From: Fen-671 sp963794745
GTDB taxonomy: Bacteria > Actinomycetota > Acidimicrobiia > Acidimicrobiales > Palsa-688
Assembly: GCA_963794745.1 (NCBI GenBank)
Contig: CAWCEZ010000004.1
Coordinates: forward strand, 181,344 to 245,343
Direction of reading: 5' to 3'
DNA: 64,000 bases
A program made the position numbers and the translations under genes. Positions 1 through 10,158 of this stretch are shown piece after piece. Position 1 is the stretch's first letter. Every line of letters starts with the position of its first letter. The notes beneath the pieces are model-generated. The model saw only the letters and a list, made by a program, of their open reading frames with translations. It was not told the origin of the DNA and did no database searches.

Positions 1-227
1 CGCCGACCCTCTGGGTCGGTCACGACGCTCCAGCCGTTTGCCGGGACCATCGGGCACAGGCTAATTGGCTTTTCAGGTGGCTTCAAGGGTCTCGATCAAC
101 TGAAGCGTCCTCTTGCAACGACTTTTCACCCCAAAATCCGATCGTCCCGCGGGACCAACGATGGAGATTTTCGAGGAACTGGCGTGGTATCCCCGCTGCC
201 CGCCCTCTTCCAGCCAAAGCCAGATAG

Positions 228-1421
228 CTAAGGCCCGAAGGTCCAGACCCCACCGAACGAAACGATCCCGGAGGGTTCGACAGGGCCCTTGCGGTCGACG
301 TCGAGCCGGAGCACGTTACGGCGCACGTCGTAGGGGTGAGCAAGGGTAAAGTCCGTTAGCGAAGCGGTGATGTCGTAGGTACCCGGCAGGAGCGGGAACC
401 GGTCCATCTTGAGGTCCACCCAGCCGCTGCCGTCGATCTTCTCAGGTACCTGGTCGGACTCCCGTGTAGTCGGGCCACTTACAACGACCCCCTGGAGCGT
501 CTGGACCGAGACGGTGAACACGGGCCTGGCCACTGGCTCGGATGTCGCCCACCACAGGCGCACGGTGATCGGCTCGCCACTTCCGACGCGCAGGACCTGC
601 TTGCCGAATTGGTCGATCAGCTCGACCCGCTCGATGCGTGCCTCGCCTGAGCCCCAACGGTCGCCCGTCTCGGTGGGACGGTGCTCGCTGAGGAAGAGGG
701 AGCCGGTGTAGGCCTCGACCACTTCGCGGGGGTCACCGTCGGCCATCATGTGGCCCTTTTTGAACCAGATCGCATGGTCGCACATGTTGACCACGGACTG
801 CATCGAGTGCGAGACGATTATGACCGTCTTGCCGTCGTTTTTCAACTGGGCAAAGCGTTCCAGGCACTTGCGTTGGAACGCCTCGTCGCCGACGGCGAGG
901 ACTTCGTCCACGAGCAAGATGTCGGGCTGCACATTGATCGCCACCGAAAAGCCGAGCCGCACGTACATGCCCGAGGAGTAGTTCTTGACAGGTTCGTCGA
1001 TGAACTGGCCGATGCCGGCGAAGTCGACAATGTCGTCGAAGCGGGCCAACAGCTCCTTCTGTTTGAGCCCGAGAATTGCCCCGTTCAGGAACACGTTCTC
1101 CCGGCCCGACAACTCCGGGTGGAACCCGGCGCCCAGCTCGAGCAGCGCCGACATCTTCCCTGTAGTCGTGACCGAACCCTTGTCGGGACGCAGGATCTTG
1201 GCCAGGCACTTGAGCATGGTCGACTTTCCCGAGCCGTTCTCCCCAATGAGCCCGGTGGTGGACCCCTCGTGGACCTCGAAGCTGACGTCTTCGAGCGCCC
1301 AGAAAACATCCACCTTGGCGCGGCCACCGCGCATGACCGCTGCTTTTATAGAGGCGTTGCGTTCGCGGTAGAGGCGGTACTTCTTCGAGACGTGGTCGAC
1401 CACCACGACCGGCTGGCTCAA
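228..1421 (-). CDS. ABC transporter ATP-binding protein, Wzt/TagH type, with C-terminal substrate domain
   Basis: ATPase of a polysaccharide exporter at the inner face of the membrane. A Walker A motif (GENGSGKST) lies near residue 60. The signature NYSSGMYVRLGF and Walker B ILLVDEVLAVGDEAF follow, as does the H-loop IIVSHSM. After about residue 235 comes a 160-residue beta-rich extension like the Wzt C-terminal glycan-binding domain, which in O-antigen systems selects the finished polymer. I chose a TTG start at 1421 because a GGAGGA site sits about 10 bases upstream and the preceding permease gene stops two bases before it; an in-frame ATG-type start at 1469 would overlap the permease. It is the last gene of a minus-strand glycan operon. 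The export substrate is not known from sequence. Confidence 0.88.
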   Translation of the reverse strand: MSQPVVVVDHVSKKYRLYRERNASIKAAVMRGGRAKVDVFWALEDVSFEVHEGSTTGLIGENGSGKSTMLKCLAKILRPDKGSVTTTGKMSALLELGAGFHPELSGRENVFLNGAILGLKQKELLARFDDIVDFAGIGQFIDEPVKNYSSGMYVRLGFSVAINVQPDILLVDEVLAVGDEAFQRKCLERFAQLKNDGKTVIIVSHSMQSVVNMCDHAIWFKKGHMMADGDPREVVEAYTGSLFLSEHRPTETGDRWGSGEARIERVELIDQFGKQVLRVGSGEPITVRLWWATSEPVARPVFTVSVQTLQGVVVSGPTTRESDQVPEKIDGSGWVDLKMDRFPLLPGTYDITASLTDFTLAHPYDVRRNVLRLDVDRKGPVEPSGIVSFGGVWTFGP

Positions 1422-1423
1422 GG

Positions 1424-2551
1424 TTAGAGTTCCTCCGGCAAACGGGCTTCGTACTTGCGGAACACCCACAAGCCGACGACCAGCGACACCCCAGCCCAGA
1501 GCACCAGGTAAGCGAGGTCACCCCAAGAGACATTGGAGTGGACAACGAGTTGGGTGTACTGGACGATGTTGTGAGCAGCGACCAACTTGCCGTTGACGGT
1601 GGCGCCAGGCACTGCGACCGTATTGGCGAATTTCGCTATATGAGTGGACCCTGGCAAAGCCCCGTTGTACATGAACGACTGGAACACGAGCACCGCATCG
1701 GTCATCGGGTTGATCTTGAACAGCGTCCCGAGGTTGACCATATGGCCGAAGATGTGGACCAGCTTCGGTGCGGCGAGGCTGCCCGTTGGGCTGTTCACAC
1801 CGCCTGCGAGGATGTAGTACGGGTAGGCGATAGGAGTAAGGAACATCCAGATGAAAAAGAAAATATTGGAGAAATGCTGGATGTCACGGTAAAAGACGTT
1901 GCCGATCGAAAACAGTAACGACAGCCCGAGCGCGAAGGCCGCGATCACCGCCATCATCAATAAAACGGCAGGGATAAAGATGAGCGCCCGCCAGTTGCCG
2001 AACCCGACGATCACGACCAAGAGAAGGCCCATCTCGATCAGGTGGGAGACCATTTTGGAGGCAACGGTTGCCCCGGGGATGAGCTCACGGGGGAAATAGG
2101 TCTTCTGGATAAGGTTCTGGTTCCCTAGCAAAGCACCCATCGACTCTTGGATGCTCCCCTGGAAGAAGTTCCACGGCAGCATCGCCGCGAGGAGCATCAG
2201 GGCGTAATTATCGAGCCTGCTGGGCACGCCGAGGGGTGGTTTGATCTGTAGCAACAGGGAGAACACGACCGTGTACACGGCCATGTTGGCGAGAGGGTTG
2301 ATCATCGACCAACCCCAGCCGATGACCGAGCGCTTGTACTTAGAACGAAGTTCGCGAAGCGTCAGGTTGTAGAAGAGCTCTTTGTACTCGCCGTACTCTC
2401 GCAGCTTGATGCCAGTGTGGGCAGTCGTCGTGGTAGTGGCGCCGCGCCCTGTCCGTCGCTGCGAGCGCGAGCCATTGCCGTTCGCGCTGGCGTTCACGTG
2501 GACCTTCGGCGCGTCGGCTCGGTCTTTCACCGGGCTTTTTAGCGGGCTCAC
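1424..2551 (-). CDS. ABC-2 type polysaccharide/polyol exporter permease (Wzm/TagG-like)
   Basis: Integral membrane half of the exporter whose ATPase is the next gene. The first ~45 residues are a Ser/Thr/Arg-rich cytoplasmic tail. The ABC-2 core follows, with the family-typical LRELRSKYKRSVIGWGWSMINP at the first membrane entry and about six hydrophobic segments, ending in the conserved FRKYEARLPEEL. A GTG start at 2551 overlaps the stop of the upstream glycosyltransferase by four bases (GTGA), which indicates translational coupling. The 375-residue length is normal for the family apart from the N-terminal tail. Function follows from family and neighbours; the polymer exported is inference. 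Confidence 0.88.
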   Translation of the reverse strand: MSPLKSPVKDRADAPKVHVNASANGNGSRSQRRTGRGATTTTTAHTGIKLREYGEYKELFYNLTLRELRSKYKRSVIGWGWSMINPLANMAVYTVVFSLLLQIKPPLGVPSRLDNYALMLLAAMLPWNFFQGSIQESMGALLGNQNLIQKTYFPRELIPGATVASKMVSHLIEMGLLLVVIVGFGNWRALIFIPAVLLMMAVIAAFALGLSLLFSIGNVFYRDIQHFSNIFFFIWMFLTPIAYPYYILAGGVNSPTGSLAAPKLVHIFGHMVNLGTLFKINPMTDAVLVFQSFMYNGALPGSTHIAKFANTVAVPGATVNGKLVAAHNIVQYTQLVVHSNVSWGDLAYLVLWAGVSLVVGLWVFRKYEARLPEEL

Positions 2552-5500
2552 GGCTCAGTCCTGAAAAGCAACCGGTTGCGGTTCAAGTTGGGGTTGTAAT
2601 AAGGGTCACAGGATGAGCGGGGACGCCAGCGTTCATTGAACAAAGGTGCATCCTCAGGGTCTTCGACGAGGCCTCGGGTCGACCCCTCGGCGTGGTAGAG
2701 CTCGGCGTCCGGTTCAAAAACGACCTGGTACCCAGCTTGGTGCAAACGCAAGCAGTAGTCCACGTCGTTATAAGCCACCCGGAGCCGCTCATCATAGCCT
2801 CCGACGCGCCAATAAACCCCCGGACGGGTGGCCATGCACGCCCCCGTCACTGCCGATACGTCCCTGAGCAGGTCGCCCATCCGCCACCAGTTACCCCACT
2901 CGATCGAGTTGGCGTGCCCTCGCCAGGCTCCGATCAGGATGCCTTCATGCTGGACATCGCCGTTCGGGAACCTCAAACGGGGGCCGACCGCGCCCACCTC
3001 GGGCCGCATGGCCTGCTCGATAAGCCTGTCGAGCCAATCGGCGGTCGCCACCTCGGTGTCGTTGTTCAAAAAGACGAGGAGATCGCATTCCACCGAAGCG
3101 GCGGCCAGGTTGAGTTGGCGGGGGTAGTTGAACTCGTGGGGGTAACGCAGCACCTTGCCCGGAAGGGTGGCCAGGAACTCGAGGGTGGCCGGGTCGTCGC
3201 TCTGGTTGTCGACCACTACCAGCTCATAGTTGCTGTAGACCGTGCGCCCCAAGACGCTCTCGAAACAGCGGCCGAGCAGGTGGCGGCCGTTGCGGGTCGG
3301 GATGATGATGCTCACCTTGGGTTCGCCGGAGCGCCTGAACCGGACCCGATGGACGTCGAACCACGCCCCCTCCTCGGTCCACCCACCGGTCCCACCGCCG
3401 TCTTCACGCCGGTAGAGCCAGTCGCCGAGCGCTCGCTGGGCTGCCAACCACGCCCAGGGCTTGTTCTCCCCCAAGGACGCTGCAGACTTTTCGTGCATCC
3501 GCCAGCTATAGAGCGAGTCCGGGATGTGAGCGATCCGGTCGGTAGTGTCGGTGGCCCTGAGCACCAGGTCGTAGTCCTGGCTCCCGTCGAACTCGGAACG
3601 CAGGCCGCCGAGGCTTTCGATCAACGAACGTCGCAGGACCAGGAGGTGGCAGACGTAGTTCTGGCATAACAGCAGGTTGGGCGACCAATCAGGTTTCCAG
3701 CGCGCCTCGGTGAAGCGCCCGGCCGGGTTCAGCTTGTCCTCATCGCTGTAAAGCAGGTCCAGCGTCGGGTCAGTATTTAGCCACCTGACGACCTGTGCGA
3801 GCGCGTGGGGCTTCAGGACATCGTCATGGTCGAGGAAGGTGATGTACTCGCCGGTAGCCATCGAAAGGGCAGCGTTGGTCGCCGCCGAGATCCCGGAACG
3901 CTCCTCCAGTTTCGTTACGACGATCCTTTTGTCACGGCGGGACACGGACTCCAAGGCGGCCAACGTTTCGGGCCGCGTCGAAGCGTCGTCGCCCAAACAC
4001 AGCTGCCAGTTCGGGTAGGCCTGCGCCAGCACCGATTCGACAGCCGCCTCGAGCATCCAGGCCTCGGTCTCACATACCGGCATGAGCACCGAGATCGTCG
4101 GTTGGTAACCGCCGGTAGCCGCGTCCGCGCCGATAGCTGCCACAACCTCGGCGTTGGGGCCGCGGCGCTCGTGCCACAACTCGTAGCGCTCGTCTTCGCT
4201 CAAGGTGTCCGGCACGAAAACCGCAGGCGGGTCCGCCACAGCGGCGGGGCGCAGAGGCACTCTCACACCGAGCGCGGCCGGGTGCGTCGACAAGGGTTCT
4301 ACCGGCCAGCGCGGGCCTTGCGGCGGGTCGATCCCGGCGCCGACAAGGGCCGCCCGCAGTGCTGCCTCGCGCTCGGCAACGAGGTTTGTGAGCTGGACCG
4401 AGATAGCAGCGGCGAAGTCCGCCCAAGCGCCCTCATCGGTGAGCAAGGCCCAACCCCGGTGGCCCATCGTCGCGACATCGCCAACCACAGCGCGCTCGTC
4501 CAGCGCGTCAAGGTAGGTGCCGGTCACAGCCTTGGGTGTAACGAGCCAAGGAGTGCCTGCAGCCATCGCGGCCGGCACCCATGACGAGGCACTCGTACCA
4601 TGGTTCACCGGCGACAGGACGAGCCTCGCCGAGCTAAGGGCGCCGACGAGGTCGCCGCCGGAAGGCACCACTTCGGCCCCAAACCTGGCCGCCGCCTCGA
4701 CGAGCCCGGGCGTAGGCCAGTCGCTGACAACCTTGACACGCAGGCTCATGTCACGGCGCCGCCACGCCGGCACCAGCTCCTCGAGGGCGCGGACCGCCGG
4801 CTCCTCGGGGTCGCCCGAGACGTCAAAATTGTCGGTCGCTACCAGGACCACTCCTTCCCGATCGGCGTAGCCCTTGACAGCACCCTGGCGGACGAGCGGT
4901 GGGCCGAACCGCGGATACGCGCGATCTCCGGGCCGAGGCCCGCCAGCAAGCTGGCGTCCGCTGCGCTTGCACACCAGGCTGCCTGTAGACCTTCGACCTG
5001 GTGGAGCAGCTGCGTCTGGCCGATCTCAGCCACAGTGCCGGTCCCGTCGGTGTGCCAGCTCGCATCGCCCAGCGCCTGGGAGCGCCTGAAGGGCAGCCGC
5101 TCGGAGTATAGGACCGCCATGGCCTGGGGCTGGGTCGCGCGCACGAGCTGCCACAAATGTGTCGTCAAGCCCTCGTCGCTCACGAGCACGTGCGAGTAGT
5201 GGTAGCGGCGGTCAGCGCACCAGGCCGTCCAATCGACTGGCCCGGCAATGACCTCGACGCCCTGGCGCTGATAGTGCCGGCCGTAGCGGGATGCGCCAAA
5301 ACCGTCGGCGCAGGCGAGGGTGACGCGCGTCGAGGCGCTGCGCGCGAGCGTCTCGACGACCTCGGCGAGGCCCTCGGCCCCTACCAAGGTGCCGGGTATC
5401 GTGCCGGTCACCACCAACACCCGCGTCGGGCAGGCCTCGTCGCGCTCTGCCCAGCGCCGCGGGCCGGCCGGCCCGGGAGCACGACGGCATGCCTGGCGGC

Positions 5501-5877
5501 GCGCTCCAGCGCCAGGACGGCTCGTAGACCGTGCGCAACCCCGTCGCGCGGACGTGCTCCAGCATTTCCTGGGCCGACGGGACCGAGCCACGCCTCTTGG
5601 CCGTCGGCAAACCTTCGAGAGCCGCAGTGCTGACCGCGATGACACTGGACGCGCTGCCAGGTACATCCCGACGGAAATTATGCTCGGGCGACCCCAAGGC
5701 AGCCCCGACATTGAACGGTACGGGAGCACCGGAATGCCCAACAAAGGTACCCGCCTCGGCGACCCGTCCCCGCTCGTCGTAGAGGAGGGGCACAACGGCG
5801 CCTATGCCGAGGGGCCCCCCGAGGAGGTCGCCGAGCGCCTGTTCGGGGACTACCGCCTCGGGTGCTGTGCCGATCAA
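2548..5877 (-). CDS. large multidomain glycosyltransferase (GT1-like N-part, two GT2 domains), two frameshifts
   Basis: Long glycosyltransferase of about 1,110 residues, read in three frames: 5877 to about 5470, about 5470 to 4900, and 4974 to 2548. The C-terminal 540 residues hold two GT2 (GT-A fold) domains. The first begins ISVLMPVCETEAWML and has FLDHDD as its nucleotide-sugar/metal site; the second begins VSIIIPTRNGRHLLG with FLNNDTE. The N-terminal part looks like a GT4/GT1-type Rossmann half with a VLVVTGTIPGTLVGAEGL segment. Both frame breaks lie in short G/C runs (about 5460-5480 and 4895-4910), and the protein resumes sensibly after each, so indels are likely. The 5' start is uncertain: TTG at 5877 is the only usual start codon in frame after the upstream stop. 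Probably builds a glycan chain for the exporter that follows. Confidence 0.75.
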
Positions 5878-5897
5878 GACAAACTGGCGGGCGGAGC

Positions 5898-7338
5898 TCA
5901 GCGTGCCGCCCTTCGCAGGCGCCCGTAGAACTCACGCGCGGGGGCCAACGCACGCATCGTCATCGTCGCGTGGATGGCTCGGAGCTCGGCCTGCTGCTCG
6001 GCGGTCTCGTCCTGGAGGCGTTTCATCTCCTTTTCCGTTGCTTCGAGGCGCCTGCGCAGGACGACGTCCTGACCGTGGACCGCCTTGATGGCAGACTGAA
6101 CGCTCGTGTTGGCGGTCTTTTCCAGAAGGGCTGAGCGCTCGCCGAAGCGAAGGCGTTCGAGCGCTAAGCGCTGGCGGAGCGAGTCGTTGACGGCTTGGAG
6201 CTCTTGGAGGCGGGCGCCCAAGGTCGCCTGAGAGGCGGGGCCGCCCCGCCCGTCGGCAGCCAGTTCGGCCGCTTTGTGCTCCAGATCCCCAGCAGCCTCG
6301 TCGAGGGACTGGTCCAATGTCGCCTCCAGTCGTTTTAGCCCGGGGGGCCTACCCCTCCGGGCGAAGATGTTGTCGATCGTGGCAATCAGTGCGGCCGGGG
6401 TGTCGACGAGAGCGCTGGCATCGCCGGTCCAGGCGGCAAAAGAGCTGGCCGGGCTCTCCTCGGGCGCTACGGCCACGTGCGGCGTACCTAGCGCCCAGGC
6501 CAATGCCATCATCGGCCCGCTCTGGGCGACCACGACGCTGGCCCCGGCGACCGCAGCAGCCAGGTCGACCGGGCTTGTAACCCTCAGCGGGAGCCTGGGC
6601 CGGTCGGGGTGCCCGGGCCAGTCTTCAGGCTGGTAACGGCCCTCCTCGGTCTCGGTCCTGCGCGCCTCGAGAACTGCCTCGACGCTGCGGTCGTCCGCTG
6701 CGAGCGGGCCCGGCGAAAGCCTGACTATCTCGGCCGGCCGGTCGCCTCCAGCCCGCTTGGCGAGCTGGTGCAGGGCGAGCTCGAGGTCCGCTCGGGTCGC
6801 GAGGCTGGTCGATGGCTCTTCGAGGAGGCTCCCCTCGACAAGGACGTAGCTCTTGGGGAGGCCCTCCACTACCCGTAGGTAGGCGAGACGAGCTTCGAGT
6901 AGGGCGCCGGGCAGATGGCGGGCAGCCAGCAACGTTGGCTCGGGCACTGCGAACGGGGGGCCCGACGCTGGAGCGCGGCTCCATCCCCCAGAGCTCGTCC
7001 GGAGCGATTGCAACCACCGTCAGACCGGCCTCGGAGAGGTGTTGGGCGACCTTTGCACCGGAGCCATTGGCGCTACCTGACGCCACGAACATGTCCAAAT
7101 CGACCGAGCCGTCGTCAGCCCAGTCCAAAGCCAGGTTCACGGCCGCTGTTTCGCCAGTGAAGCCGGGGCTCGTCCATGACGGCACCGTGCCGTGGACCAA
7201 AACAGGTGAGAGCCCGGGGCAGCGCCCGCTCAGCTCCGACCTGAGCAAAAGGCCCGATAGCGCTGCGAGGGGGTCGTCCGGCTCAGCTCCCGCCCACCAA
7301 CCGACGCGCAGGTGCTCGAGGACACTCGTCAGGCCCAT
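5898..7338 (-). CDS. glycan-biosynthesis protein with C-terminal coiled coil, one frameshift
   Basis: I do not recognise a precise family. The first ~115 residues (from the ATG at 7338) and the following ~340 residues are in different frames. They join in a G6C3 run near 6955-6962, where a single-base change restores a continuous protein. The middle part (roughly residues 120-330) resembles the nucleotide-sugar-binding half of a GT-B glycosyltransferase: Ala-rich strands, a VVAQSGPMMALAWALGTPHV loop and an acidic residue cluster, as in ADP-heptose-type transferases. Residues after about 370 form a charged, Leu/Glu/Arg-rich coiled coil, ending just before the next glycosyltransferase. First gene of the minus-strand cluster that leads to the ABC exporter. 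Confidence 0.6.
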
Positions 7339-9253
7339 TTAGGGCAGATTACTACTCACCATGTCGCTGGTGGCTCCCTCTGCCAGGCGCCGGGCGGAAC
7401 TACGCTGCCCGATAATGGGCCCGACCCCAGCTCCGCTGGGACCACGCTGGGCGACGCGCCCCGCTTCGAGGAGACTGCGCCGGATTTACCCTTACCAAGG
7501 CGCGGGTACTCGCGCGCCCAGGGCCCTAGTACCGATGCCGCGACCGCTGTCCATTTAGTAAGCCTCGTCGGTGCATTCGCATTTTGGACATGGCTCGACC
7601 GGGGGCTTTGGTTTTTCGGTGACGAATGGGATTTTCTCATCACCCGCGGGCTCCGCTACGGGCCGACAAACCCCAAAAGCATCTGGTTCCCCCATAATGA
7701 GCACTGGTCGACCCTGCCGGTCCTACTTTGGCGCGGTTTGTTCAACGTTTTTCACTTAGGCAGCTACTGGCCCTACATCGTGCCGGTGCTGCTCGCTCAG
7801 CTCGGCGTCATGCACCTGACTTGGCGGCTATGCCGGCGCGCCGGTGTGACCCCCTGGGTGGCTACGGCTGCCGTAGCAATGCTCGGCTTCCTCGGAGCCG
7901 GCGCCGAGGACCTCACTTGGGGCTTCCAGATCGGCTTCGTCGGCTCGGTCCTGTTCGGCTTGCTGGCCTTCGACCTGCTCGACCGGCCCTTGGCCAACCA
8001 GGCGGCTCATCGTGCCGGCACACTCGCTTCAGTTGCACTTCTCGCCAGTCTGATGTGCTCGACGATCGGCGACGCGATGCTCCTCGGGGCGGCGCTTTTG
8101 GCATTCGCCCGCAGGCCCAAACGAGAGGCGGTAAGGGTACTGGCGTTGCCGGTCGTGGCCTATGCGCTGTGGTTCGTGGTCGTGGGGCGGCTGGGACTGA
8201 CGGAGCACTCGGACCAGTTCCCCCTCGCCAGGTTTACAGGTGCCCCGGGCTTCGTCTGGACCGGGATTCTCGTCGGCTCTGGGCCAGGCTTTCAACCTCG
8301 ACGACGCGGGCGCCGCGATCCTGGTTGGGCTAGGAGCGTGGGTCGTTTGGAAAAGTGGAGCTCTTTGGCGCCAAAATCCGGCACTTATCGGGCTATGTGC
8401 GGCGGTAGTCGCCTTTTATGGGCTAACTGCTCTCGGCAGGGATGGCAGTACGGTCAGCCCGGGGCAATCCCGTTATGTGTACGTGGCAATGGCCCTTCTC
8501 CTACCGGTCATCGCCAAGCTCCTGAGCCCTAACGGGCAGTCCCAGCTAACGCGCTGGGCCGCCGTAGCACTGCTCGGCGCCACCGCCCTCGGCAACGTTG
8601 GCCAAGCGCAGAGCTGGGCGAGCACGCGGGTGACTTTTACCTCCGGGCTCAAAACAAACGTTCTGGCAGCAGGAAAACTGCTCGGTTCCGGTGCCCGCGA
8701 CGTCTCCGGTCCGACCGCAGCTCCTGTCAACTTTGACCCGAACCTTTCGGCGGCCGCCTTAGCCGGCCTGCAACGCTCAGGTTGGCTGCCAAAAGACGCG
8801 CTCTCCCCGCAGGAGCTAATAAATGCCCGTACCCTCCTCGCCGTGGGGGACTGGAACGGGTCCATGACTTCCCTGACGCCCAAGGCGCTCTCGAGTGGGA
8901 GGTTCTCCTATGAAAGGGCCAATTTTGCACAGGTAGTCGCCGGTGCCGGGAACTGCACGATGTTCTTGCCGACGGTGACAAATCCTCCCCTCCAGTTGTG
9001 GCTCCGCATGCCTTCAGGCGAAGCCGCAGCGTCCGTAGAGGTCAACGTCCCCGCTCCCCCAGCAGGCACGACCGAGTACCTGGCCGCCGTACTTGCCCCA
9101 CCAGGTGGGCCTGCGAGCTCCGTCGCGGCCCAGCTGGCGGTCCCCGCGAACGGAGCCGGTTACCTGAGCGACAACGACCCTGGAGCGCAACTGGTCATCA
9201 GCTGGACCGCCGGCACTCCCCTCACGCTATGCGGGCTCACCCGGGCCAGTTGA
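7312..9253 (+). CDS. polytopic membrane protein (paralogue of the gene at 14.1 kb), one frameshift
   Basis: Membrane protein of about 620 residues with some ten hydrophobic segments and a Pro/Ala-rich extracytoplasmic C-terminal domain. It matches the protein at 14116-15867 along its length: GLWFFGDEWDFL, YGPTNPKSIW, HWSTLPVLLWRGLFNVFHL, GFLGAGAEDLTWGFQIGFVGSV and MCSTIGDAML each have a near-identical counterpart there. The layout resembles GT-C-fold glycosyltransferases or glucosyltransferase-like membrane proteins of actinobacteria, but I see no diagnostic catalytic motif. The frame breaks near 8270 and continues in the frame of 8240-9253. The start is uncertain: similarity to the paralogue begins only near 7550, and the ORF upstream overlaps the divergent gene at 7338. 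Confidence 0.72.
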
Positions 9254-9292
9254 GCCGGGCCAGTTGGGCCAGGCCCCCGGTTACGCCCGTCT

Positions 9293-10105
9293 TCAACCCC
9301 CGCGTTCGCCGGCAGGGACGTCGCGGCCGTAAATCGTGCGCCAGTCAAAGATCGGTGACGGGTCCAGCTCGCCGGTCCCATCGTCCAGGTGCAACCTTTC
9401 AGGCGGGATAATTAGGCGTTCCGGCCACGAGCTCATGTTGTCGTAGTGATAATTGCTCCCGCCTCGCCGTAAGCCCGCTCGGTCCACCTCCAGGCGTCGG
9501 GCCATTTGGGCTTGGCTCCTCATGGGGTAATGGCGGAGGTTGAAAAGCGTCGGATAGCGCTCGCCAAGCGGGGGGTTATGGTTGAACTGGCGGATATTGG
9601 TCGCAGACGCTCGCCAAGACCGGATCCGTGGCCCGCAGTCAGGAAAGAGGCTGTAATGGCGGACCCGTTCGACTGCCCGCTCGGTGCGTTGGTCGTCGGA
9701 CGCGGTCCACCAGAAATTGTAATTGTTGAACTGGATCCAGTCGTAAGGAGAGCCGGCGACCTCTTCGAGCCATTCCCGGTAGCTGCGGCGGCGGTCCGGG
9801 CCCTCCAGGAACTCGTCCTGGTCTGGCCAGGAAACCCAGTCGTAGCGCCCGGCATATTCTTTGATCAGGTGCTCCGACATGGCCGGGTAGAGCCCGTAGA
9901 AGTCGACGCTGCGCGGGATGCTCTGCAGCTCCACCAGTTCACCGGATAGTGAGCGCAGGACCTGTGGAGTCTCGTCGGTCGACCCGTGGTCCCAGACAAT
10001 CAGGTCGTGACCCTGCTCGCGCAAGTAGCGCACGGCATCGACCACCAGGTCGCCGTCGTTGTAACACAAGAGCACACCCAGCAGCCGGGCCGTTGCTTTG
10101 GTCAT
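9293..10105 (-). CDS. GT2-like glycosyltransferase (DQDEF type)
   Basis: A 270-residue glycosyltransferase of the PF13704-like type. The N-terminal strand LLGVLLCYNDGDLVVDAV and the VWDHGSTDET turn are the usual nucleotide-sugar-binding start of GT-A enzymes. WPDQDEFLEG holds the acidic metal-binding motif. Further Trp/Tyr-rich stretches (DWIQFNNYNFWWTA) and an LRHYPMRS segment fit the family. Start ATG at 10105 with the divergent sulfotransferase gene 53 bases away, so a shared control region of that size lies between them. It sits between the two duplicated membrane-protein modules of the polysaccharide island. Confidence 0.8.
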   Translation of the reverse strand: MTKATARLLGVLLCYNDGDLVVDAVRYLREQGHDLIVWDHGSTDETPQVLRSLSGELVELQSIPRSVDFYGLYPAMSEHLIKEYAGRYDWVSWPDQDEFLEGPDRRRSYREWLEEVAGSPYDWIQFNNYNFWWTASDDQRTERAVERVRHYSLFPDCGPRIRSWRASATNIRQFNHNPPLGERYPTLFNLRHYPMRSQAQMARRLEVDRAGLRRGGSNYHYDNMSSWPERLIIPPERLHLDDGTGELDPSPIFDWRTIYGRDVPAGERGG

Positions 10106-10158
10106 CTGCGCTCAAAGGCTATCTTCCTGTAGCTTCACATCAGTGGGAGACAAATCAA

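Noticed and set aside
1..227. Possible end of another gene at the window start
   Set aside because: No frame here carries recognisable sequence; left unannotated.
9949..10158. N-terminal extension of the sulfotransferase ORF
   Set aside because: It runs antisense over the start of the neighbouring glycosyltransferase and has no family similarity; GTG 10159 has a ribosome site.
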